Notes: generated from the letters alone by a model not told the origin. A stretch of 64,000 bases of DNA from Azospirillum lipoferum (GCF_024170005.1 NZ_JALJXJ010000004.1:186001-250000), one strand, 5' to 3'; shown: positions 37,683 to 47,676, counted from the stretch's first letter. Translations and numbers: made by a program.

Positions 37683-37720
37683 CAAAAATCCAAGGGCAAG
37701 AATTCCGAGGGGACGAGACG

Positions 37721-38008
37721 ATGGACCGTAAGGACTGGCCGCTGTTCGAGATCTTCATCCGGCCGAAGAACGGGTTGTCGCACAAGCATGTCGGCAGCCT
37801 GCACGCCGCCGATGCCCGCATGGCGCTGGACAATGCCCGCGACGTCTATACCCGCCGCGGCGAGGGCGTCAGCATCTGGGCGGTCCCCGCCGCCAGCATC
37901 GCGGCGTCTGACCCGACGGAGAAGGCCAGCCTGTTCGATCCGGCCGACGACAAGGTCTATCGCCACCCGACCTTCTACGACATTCCCGCCGACGTCAAAA
38001 ATATCTAG
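37721..38008 (+). CDS. paaB: 1,2-phenylacetyl-CoA epoxidase subunit PaaB
   Basis: 95 residues, the family length. WPLFEIFIRPKNGLSHKHVGSLHAADARMALDNARDVYTRRGEGVSIWAVP is the PaaB signature. It bridges PaaAC dimers in the epoxidase. ATG 37721 has GGGGACGAG upstream and lies 38 bases after paaA; the longer open frame back to 37598 lies inside paaA. Confidence 0.95.
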   Translation: MDRKDWPLFEIFIRPKNGLSHKHVGSLHAADARMALDNARDVYTRRGEGVSIWAVPAASIAASDPTEKASLFDPADDKVYRHPTFYDIPADVKNI

Positions 38009-38023
38009 CCGGAAGACCATCTG

Positions 38024-38788
38024 ATGAGCACCGATCTCAAGGATGCCCTGTTCGGCTATACGCTGCGGCTGGGCGACACGTCGCTGGTGCTGGGGCACCG
38101 GCTGTCGGAATGGTGCGGCCATGCGCCGGAGCTGGAAGAGGACATCGCGCTGACCAACGTCGCGCTCGACCTCGTCGGCCATGCGCGCATGCTGCTGACC
38201 TATGCCGGCGAGCTGGAGGGCAAGGGCCGCGACGAGGACCGCCTCGCCTACCGGCGCGACGTCTTCGACTACCGCAACCACCTGCTGGTCGAGCAGCCGA
38301 ACCGCGACTTCGGCCACACCATCGTCCGCCAGTTCCTGCACGATGTCTGGGCGGTGGAGCTGTATGAGCGCCTCTGCGCCTCCAGGGACGAGACGCTGGC
38401 TGGCATCGCCGCCAAGGCGGTGAAGGAGGTGCGCTACCATGTCCGCCACAGCGGTGACTGGCTGATCCGGCTGGGCGACGGCACCGACGTCAGCCACGCC
38501 AGGGTCGCCGACGCGCTGGGCCGGCTCTGGCCCTACACCGGCGAGATGTTCGAGCGCGACGAGGCGGAACAGGCGCTGGTCGCCGCCGGCATCGTCCCCG
38601 ACCCGGCCGAGCTGAAGGCCGCCTGGACCGCCCGCGTCGAAGCAGTGCTGGAGGAGGCAACGCTCGACCGTCCGGCCGACGGCTGGATGCAGAAGGGCGG
38701 CCGCCGCGGCGAGCACAGCGAGCATCTGGGCTATCTGCTGGCCGAGATGCAGTTCCTGCCGCGCGCCTATCCCGACGCGAACTGGTGA
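38024..38788 (+). CDS. paaC: 1,2-phenylacetyl-CoA epoxidase structural subunit PaaC
   Basis: 254 residues with GDTSLVLGHRLSEWCGHAPELEEDIALTNVALDLVGHARMLL and VRYHVRHSGDWLIRLGDGT, the helical ferritin-like scaffold that pairs with PaaA but lacks its metal site. It follows paaB by 15 bases and precedes paaD by 7. Confidence 0.95.
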   Translation: MSTDLKDALFGYTLRLGDTSLVLGHRLSEWCGHAPELEEDIALTNVALDLVGHARMLLTYAGELEGKGRDEDRLAYRRDVFDYRNHLLVEQPNRDFGHTIVRQFLHDVWAVELYERLCASRDETLAGIAAKAVKEVRYHVRHSGDWLIRLGDGTDVSHARVADALGRLWPYTGEMFERDEAEQALVAAGIVPDPAELKAAWTARVEAVLEEATLDRPADGWMQKGGRRGEHSEHLGYLLAEMQFLPRAYPDANW

Positions 38789-38795
38789 GGGCGAG

Positions 38796-39317
38796 ATGCC
38801 GGATGCAGTGGGCTGCTGGGGACCGGAACCGGGCGCCGATGCGGTGGTGAGGGCCGCCTGGGATGCGCTGGCCGGGGTGATGGATCCGGAGATCCCGGTG
38901 CTGAGCATCGTCGATCTCGGCATCGTCCGCGCCGTTTCGGCCGACACGGAAGGCCGTCTGTCGGTGGCCCTGACCCCGACCTATTCCGGTTGCCCCGCTA
39001 CCAACGTCATCGTGATGGAGGCGGAAACCGCCCTGGCCCGCGCCGGCCTCGACGCCCGCGTCTCGGTGGTGATCGCCCCGCCCTGGACGACCGACTGGAT
39101 CAGCGACGCCGGCCGGGAAAAGCTGGCCGAGGTCGGCATCGTCCCGCCGCCGTCCTCCGGCAAGCGGTCGCTGACCGCGCCGGACGAGGTGATCGCCTGC
39201 CCGCGTTGCGGATCGGAGGACACCCGCCAGATCAGCCGCTTCGGCTCCACCGCCTGCAAGGCGCTGCACGCCTGCAACGCCTGCCTCGAACCGTTCGACG
39301 TGTTCAAATGCCATTGA
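38796..39317 (+). CDS. paaD: Phenylacetyl-CoA epoxidase maturation protein PaaD
   Basis: 173 residues. The N-terminal MIP18/DUF59 domain has GVMDPEIPVLSIVDLGIV and TPTYSGCPATNVI with the conserved Cys. The C-terminus has a four-cysteine zinc-ribbon-like motif (CPRCGSEDT ... CNACLEPFDVFKC). PaaD is thought to help iron-sulfur or diiron assembly for the epoxidase. The spacing to its neighbours is under 50 bases. Confidence 0.94.
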   Translation: MPDAVGCWGPEPGADAVVRAAWDALAGVMDPEIPVLSIVDLGIVRAVSADTEGRLSVALTPTYSGCPATNVIVMEAETALARAGLDARVSVVIAPPWTTDWISDAGREKLAEVGIVPPPSSGKRSLTAPDEVIACPRCGSEDTRQISRFGSTACKALHACNACLEPFDVFKCH

Positions 39318-39363
39318 GTGGCTTCGGCGGAGGCTCCCTCCGCCCCGCAAGGATCCCGAGCCC

Positions 39364-40443
39364 ATGACCAGCCCCAGCTTCCACCCGCTGACCATCCGCG
39401 AGTGCCGGCGGGAGACCGCGGACACCGTGTCGATCGCCTTCGATGTGCCGGCGGATCTCGCCGACCGCTTCCGCTTCGTCCAGGGCCAGTACCTCACCCT
39501 CAAGACCCGCATCGGCGACGAGGAGGTGCGGCGCTCCTACTCGATCTGCTCCGGCGTGGGAGACGGCGAGTTGCGGGTGGCGGTGAAGAAGGTCGATGGT
39601 GGGCTGTTCTCCACCCACGCCAACCAGTCGCTGGCACCCGGCGCCGTGCTGGAGGTGATGACGCCGATGGGCCGCTTCCACACGCCCCTCTCGCCGGACG
39701 CCGCCCGCACCTATGTCGCCTTCGCCGCCGGCAGCGGCATCACCCCGGTGATGTCGATCCTGAAGACCGTGCTGGCGCAGGAACCGAAAAGCCGCTTCGT
39801 GCTGGTCTACGGCAACCGCACCGTCTCCTCCATCATCTTCCGGGAGGAGCTGGAGGATCTGAAGAACCGCTATATCGGCCGGCTGGTCATCCACCATGTG
39901 CTGAGCCGCGAGCCGGAAGAGGCCGGGCTGCTGGGCGGGCGCATCGGCGCCGGACTGGTGCGCGAGCTGTGCGCCGGCCCGCTCAAGGCCGAGGACATCG
40001 ACGCCGCCTTCCTCTGCGGCCCCCAGCCGATGGTGGAGGAGGTGCGCGACGCGCTGGCCGCCTGCGGCACGCCCGCCGCCAACATCCATGTCGAGCTGTT
40101 CGGCACCACGACGTCCGCGCGCCCGGCGGTGAAGAAGGCCGCAACCGACACGCCGACCGACGCCGCCACTGTCGCCATCCTGCAGGACGGCAAGCGCAAG
40201 GAATTCACGCTGCCCTATGACGGCGAGAGCATCCTCGATGCCGCCCACCGGCATGGCGCCGACCTGCCCTATTCCTGCAAGTCCGGTGTCTGCTGCACCT
40301 GCCGCGCCAGGGTGCGCGAAGGCAAGGTCGAGATGGCCGAGAACTACTCGCTGGAACCGTGGGAGGTCGAGGCCGGCTATGTGCTGACCTGCCAGTCGCG
40401 CCCGCTGACCGAACGGGTCGTCATCGACTTCGACGCCGCCTGA
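39364..40443 (+). CDS. paaE: 1,2-phenylacetyl-CoA epoxidase reductase PaaE
   Basis: 359 residues. An N-terminal ferredoxin-reductase domain with RRSYSICSG (FAD) and FAAGSGITPVMSI (NADPH) is fused to a C-terminal plant-type 2Fe-2S domain with YSCKSGVCCTCRARV and a final Cys in YVLTCQSRP. It moves electrons from NADPH to the PaaA diiron centre. All four cluster cysteines are present. Confidence 0.96.
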   Translation: MTSPSFHPLTIRECRRETADTVSIAFDVPADLADRFRFVQGQYLTLKTRIGDEEVRRSYSICSGVGDGELRVAVKKVDGGLFSTHANQSLAPGAVLEVMTPMGRFHTPLSPDAARTYVAFAAGSGITPVMSILKTVLAQEPKSRFVLVYGNRTVSSIIFREELEDLKNRYIGRLVIHHVLSREPEEAGLLGGRIGAGLVRELCAGPLKAEDIDAAFLCGPQPMVEEVRDALAACGTPAANIHVELFGTTTSARPAVKKAATDTPTDAATVAILQDGKRKEFTLPYDGESILDAAHRHGADLPYSCKSGVCCTCRARVREGKVEMAENYSLEPWEVEAGYVLTCQSRPLTERVVIDFDAA

Positions 40444-40483
40444 GCAAAGACAGCCAACAACGACAACGAGGAAACGCCCCGCC

Positions 40484-42163
40484 ATGACCACCACACCGCA
40501 AGCCCTGTTCGAGACGCACGAGGCGACACTGCAAAAGGCCGTCGAGGCCTGCCGCAGCCGCGCCTACTGGTCGGCCTTCCCCGAAATGCCGAGCCCGCGT
40601 GCCTATGGCGAGACGGCGGCGGCGGATGGCGACGCGGCCTTCGCGGCCTACCGCGACAAGCCCTTCGAGCTGGACCAGCCGGGCGTGACCGGAACGGCGG
40701 GTGGCGAGCGCTCGCCCTTCGGCTTCGACCTCGGCATCACCTATCCGGTGTCGGATGTCGACGCGCTGGTGAAGGCGGCCAAGGCGGCGATGCCAGGCTG
40801 GCGCAAGGCCGGGCCGAACGGCCGGGCCGGCGTCTGCCTGGAAATCCTGAAAAGGCTCAACGCGCGCAGCTTCGAGATCGCCAACGCAGTGATGCACACC
40901 ACCGGGCAGGCCTTCATGATGGCCTTCCAGGCCGGCGCCCCGCACGCCCAGGACCGCGGGCTGGAGGCGGTGGCCTATGGCTGGAAGGCGATGACCGACC
41001 AGACTCCGGCGGCGCGCTGGGAGAAGCCGCAGGGCAAGAACCCGCCGCTGGTGATGGACAAGCGCTTCGAGGTGGTCGGCCGTGGCGTCGGGCTGGTCAT
41101 CGGCTGCGCCACCTTCCCGACCTGGAACGGCTATCCCGGCCTGTTCGCCAGCCTCGTCACCGGCAATGCGGTGATCGTCAAGCCCGGCCCGACCGCCATC
41201 CTGCCGCTCGCCATCACCGTAAAGATCGCGCGCGAGGTTCTGGCGGAGTGCGGGCTCGACCCCAACCTCGTCACGCTCGCCATCGGCGACACCATCGCCA
41301 AGGATCTGGCGCTGCGGCCCGAAGTGGCGGTGATCGACTACACCGGCTCCACCGGCTTCGGCGACTGGCTGGAGCAGAACGCCCGCCAGGCCCAGGTCTA
41401 CACCGAGAAGGCCGGCGTCAACACGGTGGTGATCGACGGCACCGACGACCCCAAGGGCATGGTGCGCAACCTCGCCTTCACGCTCAGCCTCTATTCCGGC
41501 CAGATGTGCACGACGACCCAGGTCATCTTCGTGCCCAGGGACGGCATCCAGGCCGGGCCTGAGCACATGAGCTTCGATCAGGTGGTCTCGGCGCTGGCCG
41601 GCGGCGTCGACAAGTTCCTGTCCGACCCGGAACGCGCGGTGGAGGTGCTGGGCGCCATCCAGTCCGACGCTACGCTGGCCCGCATCGACGAGGCGGCGAA
41701 GCTCGGCACCGTCGTGCTGCCGTCGCGCGCCATCGCCCATCCCAGGTTCCCCGACGCCCGTATCCGCACCCCGCTGATCCTGACCATGGACGCGGCCGAC
41801 GAGGACAAGTACGGCCATGAGCTGTTCGGCCCGATCTCCATCATCGTGAAGACCGACGGCACCGCCGACAGCCTGGAACGCGCCGCCCGCCTGACCCGGA
41901 CCAAGGGGGCGCTGACCACCGGCCTCTACAGCACCGATCCGCAGCTGATCGAGCAGGCGACCGAGCTGTTCGTCGAGGCCGGCGTCGCCCTGTCGGTCAA
42001 CCTCACCGGCGGCGTCTTCGTCAACCAGTCGGCGGCCTTCAGCGATTTCCACGGCACCGGCGCCAACCCGGCGGCCAACGCGGCGCTGTGCGACCTCGCC
42101 TTCGTCGCCAACCGCTTCCGCGTGGTGCAGAGCCGCGTCCCGGTGCTGGAGGCCGCACAATGA
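40484..42163 (+). CDS. paaN: Phenylacetate degradation aldehyde dehydrogenase PaaN
   Basis: 559 residues of the PaaN-2 type aldehyde dehydrogenase. GRGVGLVIGCATFPTWNGYPGLFASLVTGNAVIVKPGPTAILPL is the cofactor part, DYTGSTGFGDWLE follows, and the catalytic cysteine is in SGQMCTTTQVIF. It lacks the MaoC-like hydratase domain fused in E. coli PaaZ (681 residues), so only the oxidation of the ring-opened aldehyde can be done here; the hydrolysing activity must come from another gene. The stop overlaps paaG as ATGA. Confidence 0.92.
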   Translation: MTTTPQALFETHEATLQKAVEACRSRAYWSAFPEMPSPRAYGETAAADGDAAFAAYRDKPFELDQPGVTGTAGGERSPFGFDLGITYPVSDVDALVKAAKAAMPGWRKAGPNGRAGVCLEILKRLNARSFEIANAVMHTTGQAFMMAFQAGAPHAQDRGLEAVAYGWKAMTDQTPAARWEKPQGKNPPLVMDKRFEVVGRGVGLVIGCATFPTWNGYPGLFASLVTGNAVIVKPGPTAILPLAITVKIAREVLAECGLDPNLVTLAIGDTIAKDLALRPEVAVIDYTGSTGFGDWLEQNARQAQVYTEKAGVNTVVIDGTDDPKGMVRNLAFTLSLYSGQMCTTTQVIFVPRDGIQAGPEHMSFDQVVSALAGGVDKFLSDPERAVEVLGAIQSDATLARIDEAAKLGTVVLPSRAIAHPRFPDARIRTPLILTMDAADEDKYGHELFGPISIIVKTDGTADSLERAARLTRTKGALTTGLYSTDPQLIEQATELFVEAGVALSVNLTGGVFVNQSAAFSDFHGTGANPAANAALCDLAFVANRFRVVQSRVPVLEAAQ

Positions 42164-42969
42164 GCGAGAAAATGGGGAGCAGCGACAAGACCATCCTCCT
42201 CGACATCGCCGACGGCGTCGCCACCATCACGCTGAACCGGCCGGACCGGCTGAACAGCTTCACCGCGGCGATGCATGAGGAGCTGCGCGAAGCCGTCGCC
42301 GAGGTGCGCGACGACAAGTCCGTGCGCTGCCTGCTGCTGACCGGCGCCGGGCGCGGCTTCTGCGCCGGCCAGGATCTGTCCGATCGTGCCGTCGCTCCCG
42401 GTGCCCAGGGTCCGGACCTCGGCGTGTCGATCGAGACCAACTACAACCCGTTGATCCGGTCCTTGCGCAGCCTGCCGATGCCGGTGGTCTGCGCGGTGAA
42501 CGGCGTCGCCGCCGGGGCGGGCGCCAACATCGCGCTGGCCTGCGACATCGTGCTGGCGGCGCGCTCGGCCAGCTTCATCCAGGCCTTCTGCAAGATCGGG
42601 CTGATCCCCGACAGCGGCGGCACCTGGACCCTGCCGCGTCTGGTCGGCCATGCCCGCGCCATGGGTCTCGCCATGCTGGGCGACAAGGTCCCGGCCGAGC
42701 AGGCGGAAGCCTGGGGCATGATCTGGAAGGCGGTGGACGACGACACGCTGATGGCGGAGGCCGGCGCGCTCGCCCGCCATCTCGCCACCCAGCCGACGCA
42801 TGGGCTGGCGCTGATCAAGCGGGCACTCAACGCCTCCTCCGCCAACGACCTCGACACCCAGCTCGACCTGGAACGCGATCTACAGCGCGAGGCCGGCCGC
42901 TCGCACGACTATCGCGAAGGCGTGTCGGCCTTCGTTGAGAAGCGCGCGCCGAAGTTCGAGGGGCGGTGA
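42160..42969 (+). CDS. paaG: Ring-epoxide isomerase / enoyl-CoA isomerase PaaG
   Basis: 269 residues of the crotonase family. The oxyanion-hole segments are ADGVATITLNRPDRLNSF with GAGRGFCAGQDLSDR and VNGVAAGAGANIALACDIVLAARSASF, with GLIPDSGGTWTLPRLVG after. PaaG converts the phenylacetyl-CoA epoxide to the oxepin. The Asp at the usual PaaG site (PDSGGT) is present. It overlaps paaN by 4 bases and paaH by 4, so translation is coupled across all three. Confidence 0.92.
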   Translation: MSEKMGSSDKTILLDIADGVATITLNRPDRLNSFTAAMHEELREAVAEVRDDKSVRCLLLTGAGRGFCAGQDLSDRAVAPGAQGPDLGVSIETNYNPLIRSLRSLPMPVVCAVNGVAAGAGANIALACDIVLAARSASFIQAFCKIGLIPDSGGTWTLPRLVGHARAMGLAMLGDKVPAEQAEAWGMIWKAVDDDTLMAEAGALARHLATQPTHGLALIKRALNASSANDLDTQLDLERDLQREAGRSHDYREGVSAFVEKRAPKFEGR

Positions 42970-44633
42970 TGGCGGCGCTCGCTCCCTCCGTTACCGTCGC
43001 GGTGGTCGGGGCCGGCGCCATGGGCCAGGGCATCGCCCAGGTCGCGGCGCAGGCCGGCCACCCGGTCCTGCTGACCGACAGCCGCCCCGGCGCCGCGCAG
43101 GCCGCCGTCGAGTCCATCGCCAAGGCCCTGACAGCGCTGGTCGAGAAGGGCAAGCGCACGGCGGCGGAGCGCGATGCCACGGTAGCCCGGCTGCGCGCCG
43201 TCGACGGCCTGTCCGACCTCGCCCCCGCCGGCTTGGTGGTGGAGGCCATTGTCGAGGACCTCGATGTCAAGCGCCGCCTGTTCGCGGAGCTTGAGGACAT
43301 CGTCGGCGCCGACGCCATCCTCGCCACCAACACCTCGTCGCTGTCGGTCACCGCGATCGGCGCCGGGGTGCGGCGGCCGGAACGGCTGGCCGGGCTGCAT
43401 TTCTTCAACCCCGCACCGCTGATGGCGCTGGTGGAGATCGTCAGCGGACTCGCCACCGATGCGGCGGTGCTCGATACGCTGTTCGACACGGCGAAGGCCT
43501 GGGGCAAGAGCCCGGTGCACTGCCGCTCGACCCCCGGCTTCATCGTCAACCGGGTCGCCCGCCCCTTCTACGCCGAAGGGCTGCGGCTGGTGCAGGAGCA
43601 GGCCGCCGATCCCGCCACCATCGACGCCGTCGCCCGCGAGGCTGGCGGCTTCCGCATGGGGCCGTTCGAACTGATGGACCTGATCGGCCATGACGTGAAC
43701 TTCGCCGTCACCCGCTCGGTCCATGCCGCCTATTTCGGCGACCCGCGCTTCCAGCCCTCGCTGATCCAGCAGGAGCTGGTCGAAGCCGGGCGTCTCGGCC
43801 GCAAGACCGGCCGCGGCTTCTACGACCACAGCCCCGGCGCCGCCAAGCCGGTGCCGCGCAACGCCGAACCGGCCGCCAAACCTGACCGCGTGCTGGTGCA
43901 AGGTGACCTCGGCTCCGCCGCTGCGCTGGTGGGGCTTCTGCGCGAGGCCGGCATCGCCATCGAGGAAACCGCCGGCCCCGGCCTGCTCGTCGCCGATGGC
44001 GTCACCCTGGCGTTGACCGATGGCCGCACCGCCACCGCCCGAGCGGCGGAGGACGGCATCGCTCCGCTGGTGCTGTTCGATCTGGCGCTGGACTATGCCA
44101 AGGCGACCCGCGTGGCGCTGGCCCCCGCCGACGGCACGCCGTCCGAGGCGGTCGCCGTCGCCACCGGATTGTTCCAGGCGCTGGACAAGGCGGTGTCGGT
44201 GATCGACGACGCCCCCGGTCTGGTGGTGATGCGCACCGTCGCCATGCTCGCCAGCGAGGCGGCCGACGCGACGATGCAGGGGGTCGCCAGCGCCGTCGAT
44301 ATCGACATCGCGATGACCAAGGGCGTGAACTACCCGCTGGGTCCGCTGGCCTGGGCCGACCGCATCGGCCTGCCCCATGTGCTGGCCGTGCTCGACGCCC
44401 TGGCCCGCACCTACGGCGAGGACCGCTACCGCGCGTCGGCTTTGCTGCGCCGGAGGATCTCCGCATCCCATATTCCCTCTCCCCCCCGGGGAGAGGGTCA
44501 GGGTGAGGGGGTCGCACCGCGTGGCTCAACAAGCAGCGGACACTCCAACACCATCGCCGAATCCACGCCGCGCATCCCCCTCACCCCAACCCTCTCCCCG
44601 GGGGGGAGAGGGGGTAAGGAGCTTTCCGCATGA
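42966..44633 (+). CDS. paaH: 3-hydroxyacyl-CoA dehydrogenase PaaH with repeat-derived C-terminal tail
   Basis: The first ~496 residues are a normal PaaH: NAD motif VVGAGAMGQGIAQVAAQAGH, HFFNPAPLMALVEIVSG, and two C-terminal dimerisation domains ending in YGEDRYRASALLRRR. It oxidises 3-hydroxyadipyl-CoA. The last ~59 residues (IPSPPRGEGQGEG ... IPLTPTLSPGGRGG) are translated from a palindromic repeat element at 44475-44614 and are not part of the family. The start is GTG 42966 or ATG 42969. The frame runs through the element into the paaI start with a 4-base overlap. Confidence 0.9.
   Translation: MMAALAPSVTVAVVGAGAMGQGIAQVAAQAGHPVLLTDSRPGAAQAAVESIAKALTALVEKGKRTAAERDATVARLRAVDGLSDLAPAGLVVEAIVEDLDVKRRLFAELEDIVGADAILATNTSSLSVTAIGAGVRRPERLAGLHFFNPAPLMALVEIVSGLATDAAVLDTLFDTAKAWGKSPVHCRSTPGFIVNRVARPFYAEGLRLVQEQAADPATIDAVAREAGGFRMGPFELMDLIGHDVNFAVTRSVHAAYFGDPRFQPSLIQQELVEAGRLGRKTGRGFYDHSPGAAKPVPRNAEPAAKPDRVLVQGDLGSAAALVGLLREAGIAIEETAGPGLLVADGVTLALTDGRTATARAAEDGIAPLVLFDLALDYAKATRVALAPADGTPSEAVAVATGLFQALDKAVSVIDDAPGLVVMRTVAMLASEAADATMQGVASAVDIDIAMTKGVNYPLGPLAWADRIGLPHVLAVLDALARTYGEDRYRASALLRRRISASHIPSPPRGEGQGEGVAPRGSTSSGHSNTIAESTPRIPLTPTLSPGGRGGKELSA
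44475..44614. repeat. Inverted pair of palindromic extragenic-type repeats inside paaH
   Basis: The left unit at 44475-44511 and the right unit at 44576-44614 are reverse complements over 37 bases with only two mismatches, separated by 64 bases. Each unit also folds on itself (CCCTCTCCCC / GGGGAGAGGG). The same paired arrangement occurs at 58825-58938. This resembles REP/BIME-type elements that are normally between genes. Here the whole pair is translated. Confidence 0.88.
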
Positions 44634-45079
44634 CCGACACCCCCCAATCCCTCGCCGAAGCGGTCGGCCGCGGCATGTACGAGCGCGACCATTGCGCCCA
44701 GGCCCACGGCATCGAGCTGCTGGAGATCGCCCCCGGCTACGCCCGCATGGCGATGAGCGTGCGCAAGGACATGGTGAACGGCCACGACATCGGCCATGGC
44801 GGCATGACCTTCACCCTGGCCGACACCGCCTTCGCCTATGCCTGCAACGCGGCGAACGAAGTGACGGTGGCGGCGGGCTGCTCCATCACCTTCCCGGCGC
44901 CGGCCAAGCTGGGCGACCTGCTGACCGCCGAATGCCGCGAAGTGCACAAGCGCGGCCGCTCCGGCGTCTACGACGTCACCGTCACCAACCAGGACGGCAC
45001 GGTGGTCGGCCTGTTCCGCGGCCAGTCGGCGCGCCTCGCCGGCACCGTGATCCCCGTTCCCGGAGCATCCCATGCGTGA
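44630..45079 (+). CDS. paaI: Acyl-CoA thioesterase PaaI
   Basis: 149 residues of hotdog fold: MVNGHDIGHGGMTFTLADTAFAYACN holds the usual active Asn/Asp, and VTVTNQDGTVVGLFRGQSARL ends the sheet. PaaI frees CoA from stalled phenylacetate intermediates. AAGGAG at 44616 gives a ribosome site directly after the repeat element. It overlaps paaJ by 8 bases. Confidence 0.94.
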   Translation: MTDTPQSLAEAVGRGMYERDHCAQAHGIELLEIAPGYARMAMSVRKDMVNGHDIGHGGMTFTLADTAFAYACNAANEVTVAAGCSITFPAPAKLGDLLTAECREVHKRGRSGVYDVTVTNQDGTVVGLFRGQSARLAGTVIPVPGASHA

Positions 45080-46280
45080 AGCCTTCCTCTGCGACGCCGT
45101 CCGCACTCCCTTCGGCCGTTACGGCGGCGGGCTGGCCCCGGTGCGCCCGGACGACCTCGCCGCGGTGCCGCTGAAGGCCCTGATGGAGCGCAACCCCGGC
45201 GTCGAATGGTCCGCCGTCGACGACGTGATCCTCGGCTGCGCCAATCAGGCCGGCGAGGACAACCGCAACGTCGCCCGCATGGCGGCGCTGCTGGCAGGAT
45301 TGCCCGATACGGTGCCCGGCACCACGGTCAACCGCCTCTGCGGCTCCGGCATGGACAGCATCGGCATGGCCGCCCGTGCCATCAAGGCGGGCGAGGCCGA
45401 CCTGATCGTCGCCGGCGGGGTGGAGAGCATGACCCGCGCCCCCTTCGTCATGGGCAAGTCCGACAGCGCCTTCTCCCGGCAGGCGGAGATCTTCGACACC
45501 ACCATCGGCTGGCGCTTCGTCAATCCGCTGATGAAGGCGAAGTTCGGCATCGACAGCATGCCGGAGACGGCGGAGAACGTCGCCGCCGACTACAACATCT
45601 CCCGCGCCGACCAGGACGCCTTCGCCGTCCGCAGCCAGCAGCGCGCCGGCCGTGCCCAGGAGTCCGGCCGCCTCGCCCGCGAGATCGTCCCGGTCAGCAT
45701 CCCCCGCCGCAAGGGCGAGCCAGTGGTGATCGCCGCCGACGAGCATCTCCGCCCCGACACGACGCTGGAGGCGCTGGCCAAGCTCTCCACCCCCTTCCGC
45801 AAGGAGGGCGGCAGCGTCACCGCCGGCAACGCGTCGGGCGTCAATGACGGCGCCGCCGCGGTGATCGTCGCCTCGGCCGACGCCGTGAAGCGCTATGGCC
45901 TGGCCCCGCGCGCCCGCGTCGTCGGCACCGCCGTGGCCGGCGTGGCGCCGCGCGTGATGGGTATCGGCCCGGCGCCGGCAACGCAGAAGCTGCTGGCCCG
46001 CCTCGGCCTGACCATCGGCGATGTCGATGTGATCGAGCTGAACGAGGCCTTCGCCGCCCAGGGTCTCGCCGTGCTGCGCATGCTGGGCCTGCCCGACGAT
46101 GCCGAGCATGTGAACCCCAACGGCGGCGCCATCGCGCTCGGCCATCCGCTGGGCGCCAGCGGCACCCGTCTGGTCGCCAGCGCGGTGATGGAACTGGAGG
46201 ACCGCAAGGCAGCCCGCGCGCTCTGCACCATGTGCATCGGCGTCGGCCAGGGCATCGCCATGATGGTGGAGCGGGTCTGA
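45072..46280 (+). CDS. paaJ: 3-oxoadipyl-CoA / 3-oxo-5,6-dehydrosuberyl-CoA thiolase
   Basis: 402 residues of thiolase family. The nucleophile is in [18 protein letters not shown] (Cys near 91), with [31 protein letters not shown] and the second active Cys in [10 protein letters not shown]. It cleaves the last beta-oxidation intermediates to succinyl-CoA and acetyl-CoA. It is closely related to PcaF of the beta-ketoadipate path; the operon decides for PaaJ. Confidence 0.94.
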   Translation: MREAFLCDAVRTPFGRYGGGLAPVRPDDLAAVPLKALMERNPGVEWSAVDDVILGCANQAGEDNRNVARMAALLAGLPDTVPGTTVNRLCGSGMDSIGMAARAIKAGEADLIVAGGVESMTRAPFVMGKSDSAFSRQAEIFDTTIGWRFVNPLMKAKFGIDSMPETAENVAADYNISRADQDAFAVRSQQRAGRAQESGRLAREIVPVSIPRRKGEPVVIAADEHLRPDTTLEALAKLSTPFRKEGGSVTAGNASGVNDGAAAVIVASADAVKRYGLAPRARVVGTAVAGVAPRVMGIGPAPATQKLLARLGLTIGDVDVIELNEAFAAQGLAVLRMLGLPDDAEHVNPNGGAIALGHPLGASGTRLVASAVMELEDRKAARALCTMCIGVGQGIAMMVERV

Positions 46281-46342
46281 ACGAAAACCGGCAATACCGG
46301 CCGCCAAGCGCCGGGGATCAGCACGAAGGGGAGAAGCGCACC

Positions 46343-47665
46343 ATGTCCATCATGACCGACAGCGGCGTGAACCAGACCAAGGCCGGCATGGACCGCTACG
46401 AGTTCGCCAGCCGCGACGAGATCACGGCGATGCAGACGGAGCGGCTGGCATGGTCGCTGCGTCACTCCTACGCCAACGTCGCGTCCTTCCGCGCCAAATG
46501 CGAGGCGAAGGGAGTCCATCCCGACGACTTCAAGGAGCTGAAGGATCTGGCGCTGTTCCCCTTCACCGTGAAGGACGATCTGCGCCGTGCCTACCCCTAC
46601 GGCATGTTCGCCGTGCCGATGGAGGACATCGTCCGCGTCCATGCCTCCAGCGGCACCACCGGGCGGCCGACGGTGGTCGGCTACACCAAGGGCGACATCG
46701 ACGTGTGGTCGGAGGTCGTCGCCCGCTCCATCCGGGCGGCGGGCGGCACGCGCAACGACATCGTGCACATCGCCTACGGCTATGGCCTGTTCACTGGGGG
46801 GTTGGGCGCCCATTACGGGGCGGAGCGGCTGGGCTGCGCCGTGGTGCCGATGTCGGGCGGCCAGACCGAGAAGCAGGTCCAGTTGATCCAGGACTTCAAG
46901 CCGACCATCATCATGGTCACGCCGTCCTACATGCTGAACATCGCCGACGAGATGCGCCGCCAGGGCATCGACCCGCGCAGCACCAGCCTGCGCGTCGGCA
47001 TCTTCGGCGCCGAGCCCTGGACCGGCGCGCTGCGCGAGGAGATCGAGCGCACCTTCAACATCCACGCGGTCGACATCTACGGCCTGTCGGAGGTGATGGG
47101 GCCGGGCGTGGCGTCGGAATGCGTCGAGACCAAGGACGGCCCAGTGATCTGGGAGGACCATTTCTATCCCGAGATCATCGACCCCGAGTCCGGCGAGGTG
47201 CTGCCCGACGGCTCCTATGGCGAGCTGGTCTTCACCACGCTGACCAAGCAGGGCATGCCGGTCATCCGCTACCGCACCCGCGACCTGACCCGGCTGCTGC
47301 CGCCGACGGCGCGCGGCATGCGGCGGATGGACAAGATCACCGGCCGCTCCGACGACATGCTCATCATCCGCGGCGTGAACGTCTTCCCGACCCAGATCGA
47401 GGAACTGATCTGCAAGATCCCGGCGCTCGCCCCGCACTATGAGCTGGTGGTGACCCGCGACGGCCACATGGACAACCTCGCCGTCCGGGTGGAGATGCAT
47501 GACGACATCCACCCGTCGGAGTGGGACGGCCATGCCAGGCACCTCCAGCACTCGATCAAGTCGCTGATCGGCATCAGCACCCGCGTCGAGGTGGTCGAGC
47601 CCGGCGGCATCGCCCGGTCCATCGGCAAGGCCAAGCGGGTGCAGGACCTGCGCCCGAAGGCCTGA
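46343..47665 (+). CDS. paaK: Phenylacetate-CoA ligase
   Basis: 440 residues, the usual size. AMP-binding motifs: [34 protein letters not shown] and [10 protein letters not shown], and the C-terminal [23 protein letters not shown]. It makes phenylacetyl-CoA from phenylacetate, ATP and CoA, the first step of the pathway, though it is the last gene of the operon. ATG 46343 has GGGGAGAAG upstream; the frame open back to 46232 reads as paaJ shadow. Confidence 0.96.
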   Translation: MSIMTDSGVNQTKAGMDRYEFASRDEITAMQTERLAWSLRHSYANVASFRAKCEAKGVHPDDFKELKDLALFPFTVKDDLRRAYPYGMFAVPMEDIVRVHASSGTTGRPTVVGYTKGDIDVWSEVVARSIRAAGGTRNDIVHIAYGYGLFTGGLGAHYGAERLGCAVVPMSGGQTEKQVQLIQDFKPTIIMVTPSYMLNIADEMRRQGIDPRSTSLRVGIFGAEPWTGALREEIERTFNIHAVDIYGLSEVMGPGVASECVETKDGPVIWEDHFYPEIIDPESGEVLPDGSYGELVFTTLTKQGMPVIRYRTRDLTRLLPPTARGMRRMDKITGRSDDMLIIRGVNVFPTQIEELICKIPALAPHYELVVTRDGHMDNLAVRVEMHDDIHPSEWDGHARHLQHSIKSLIGISTRVEVVEPGGIARSIGKAKRVQDLRPKA

Positions 47666-47676
47666 ACGATCTGCAC

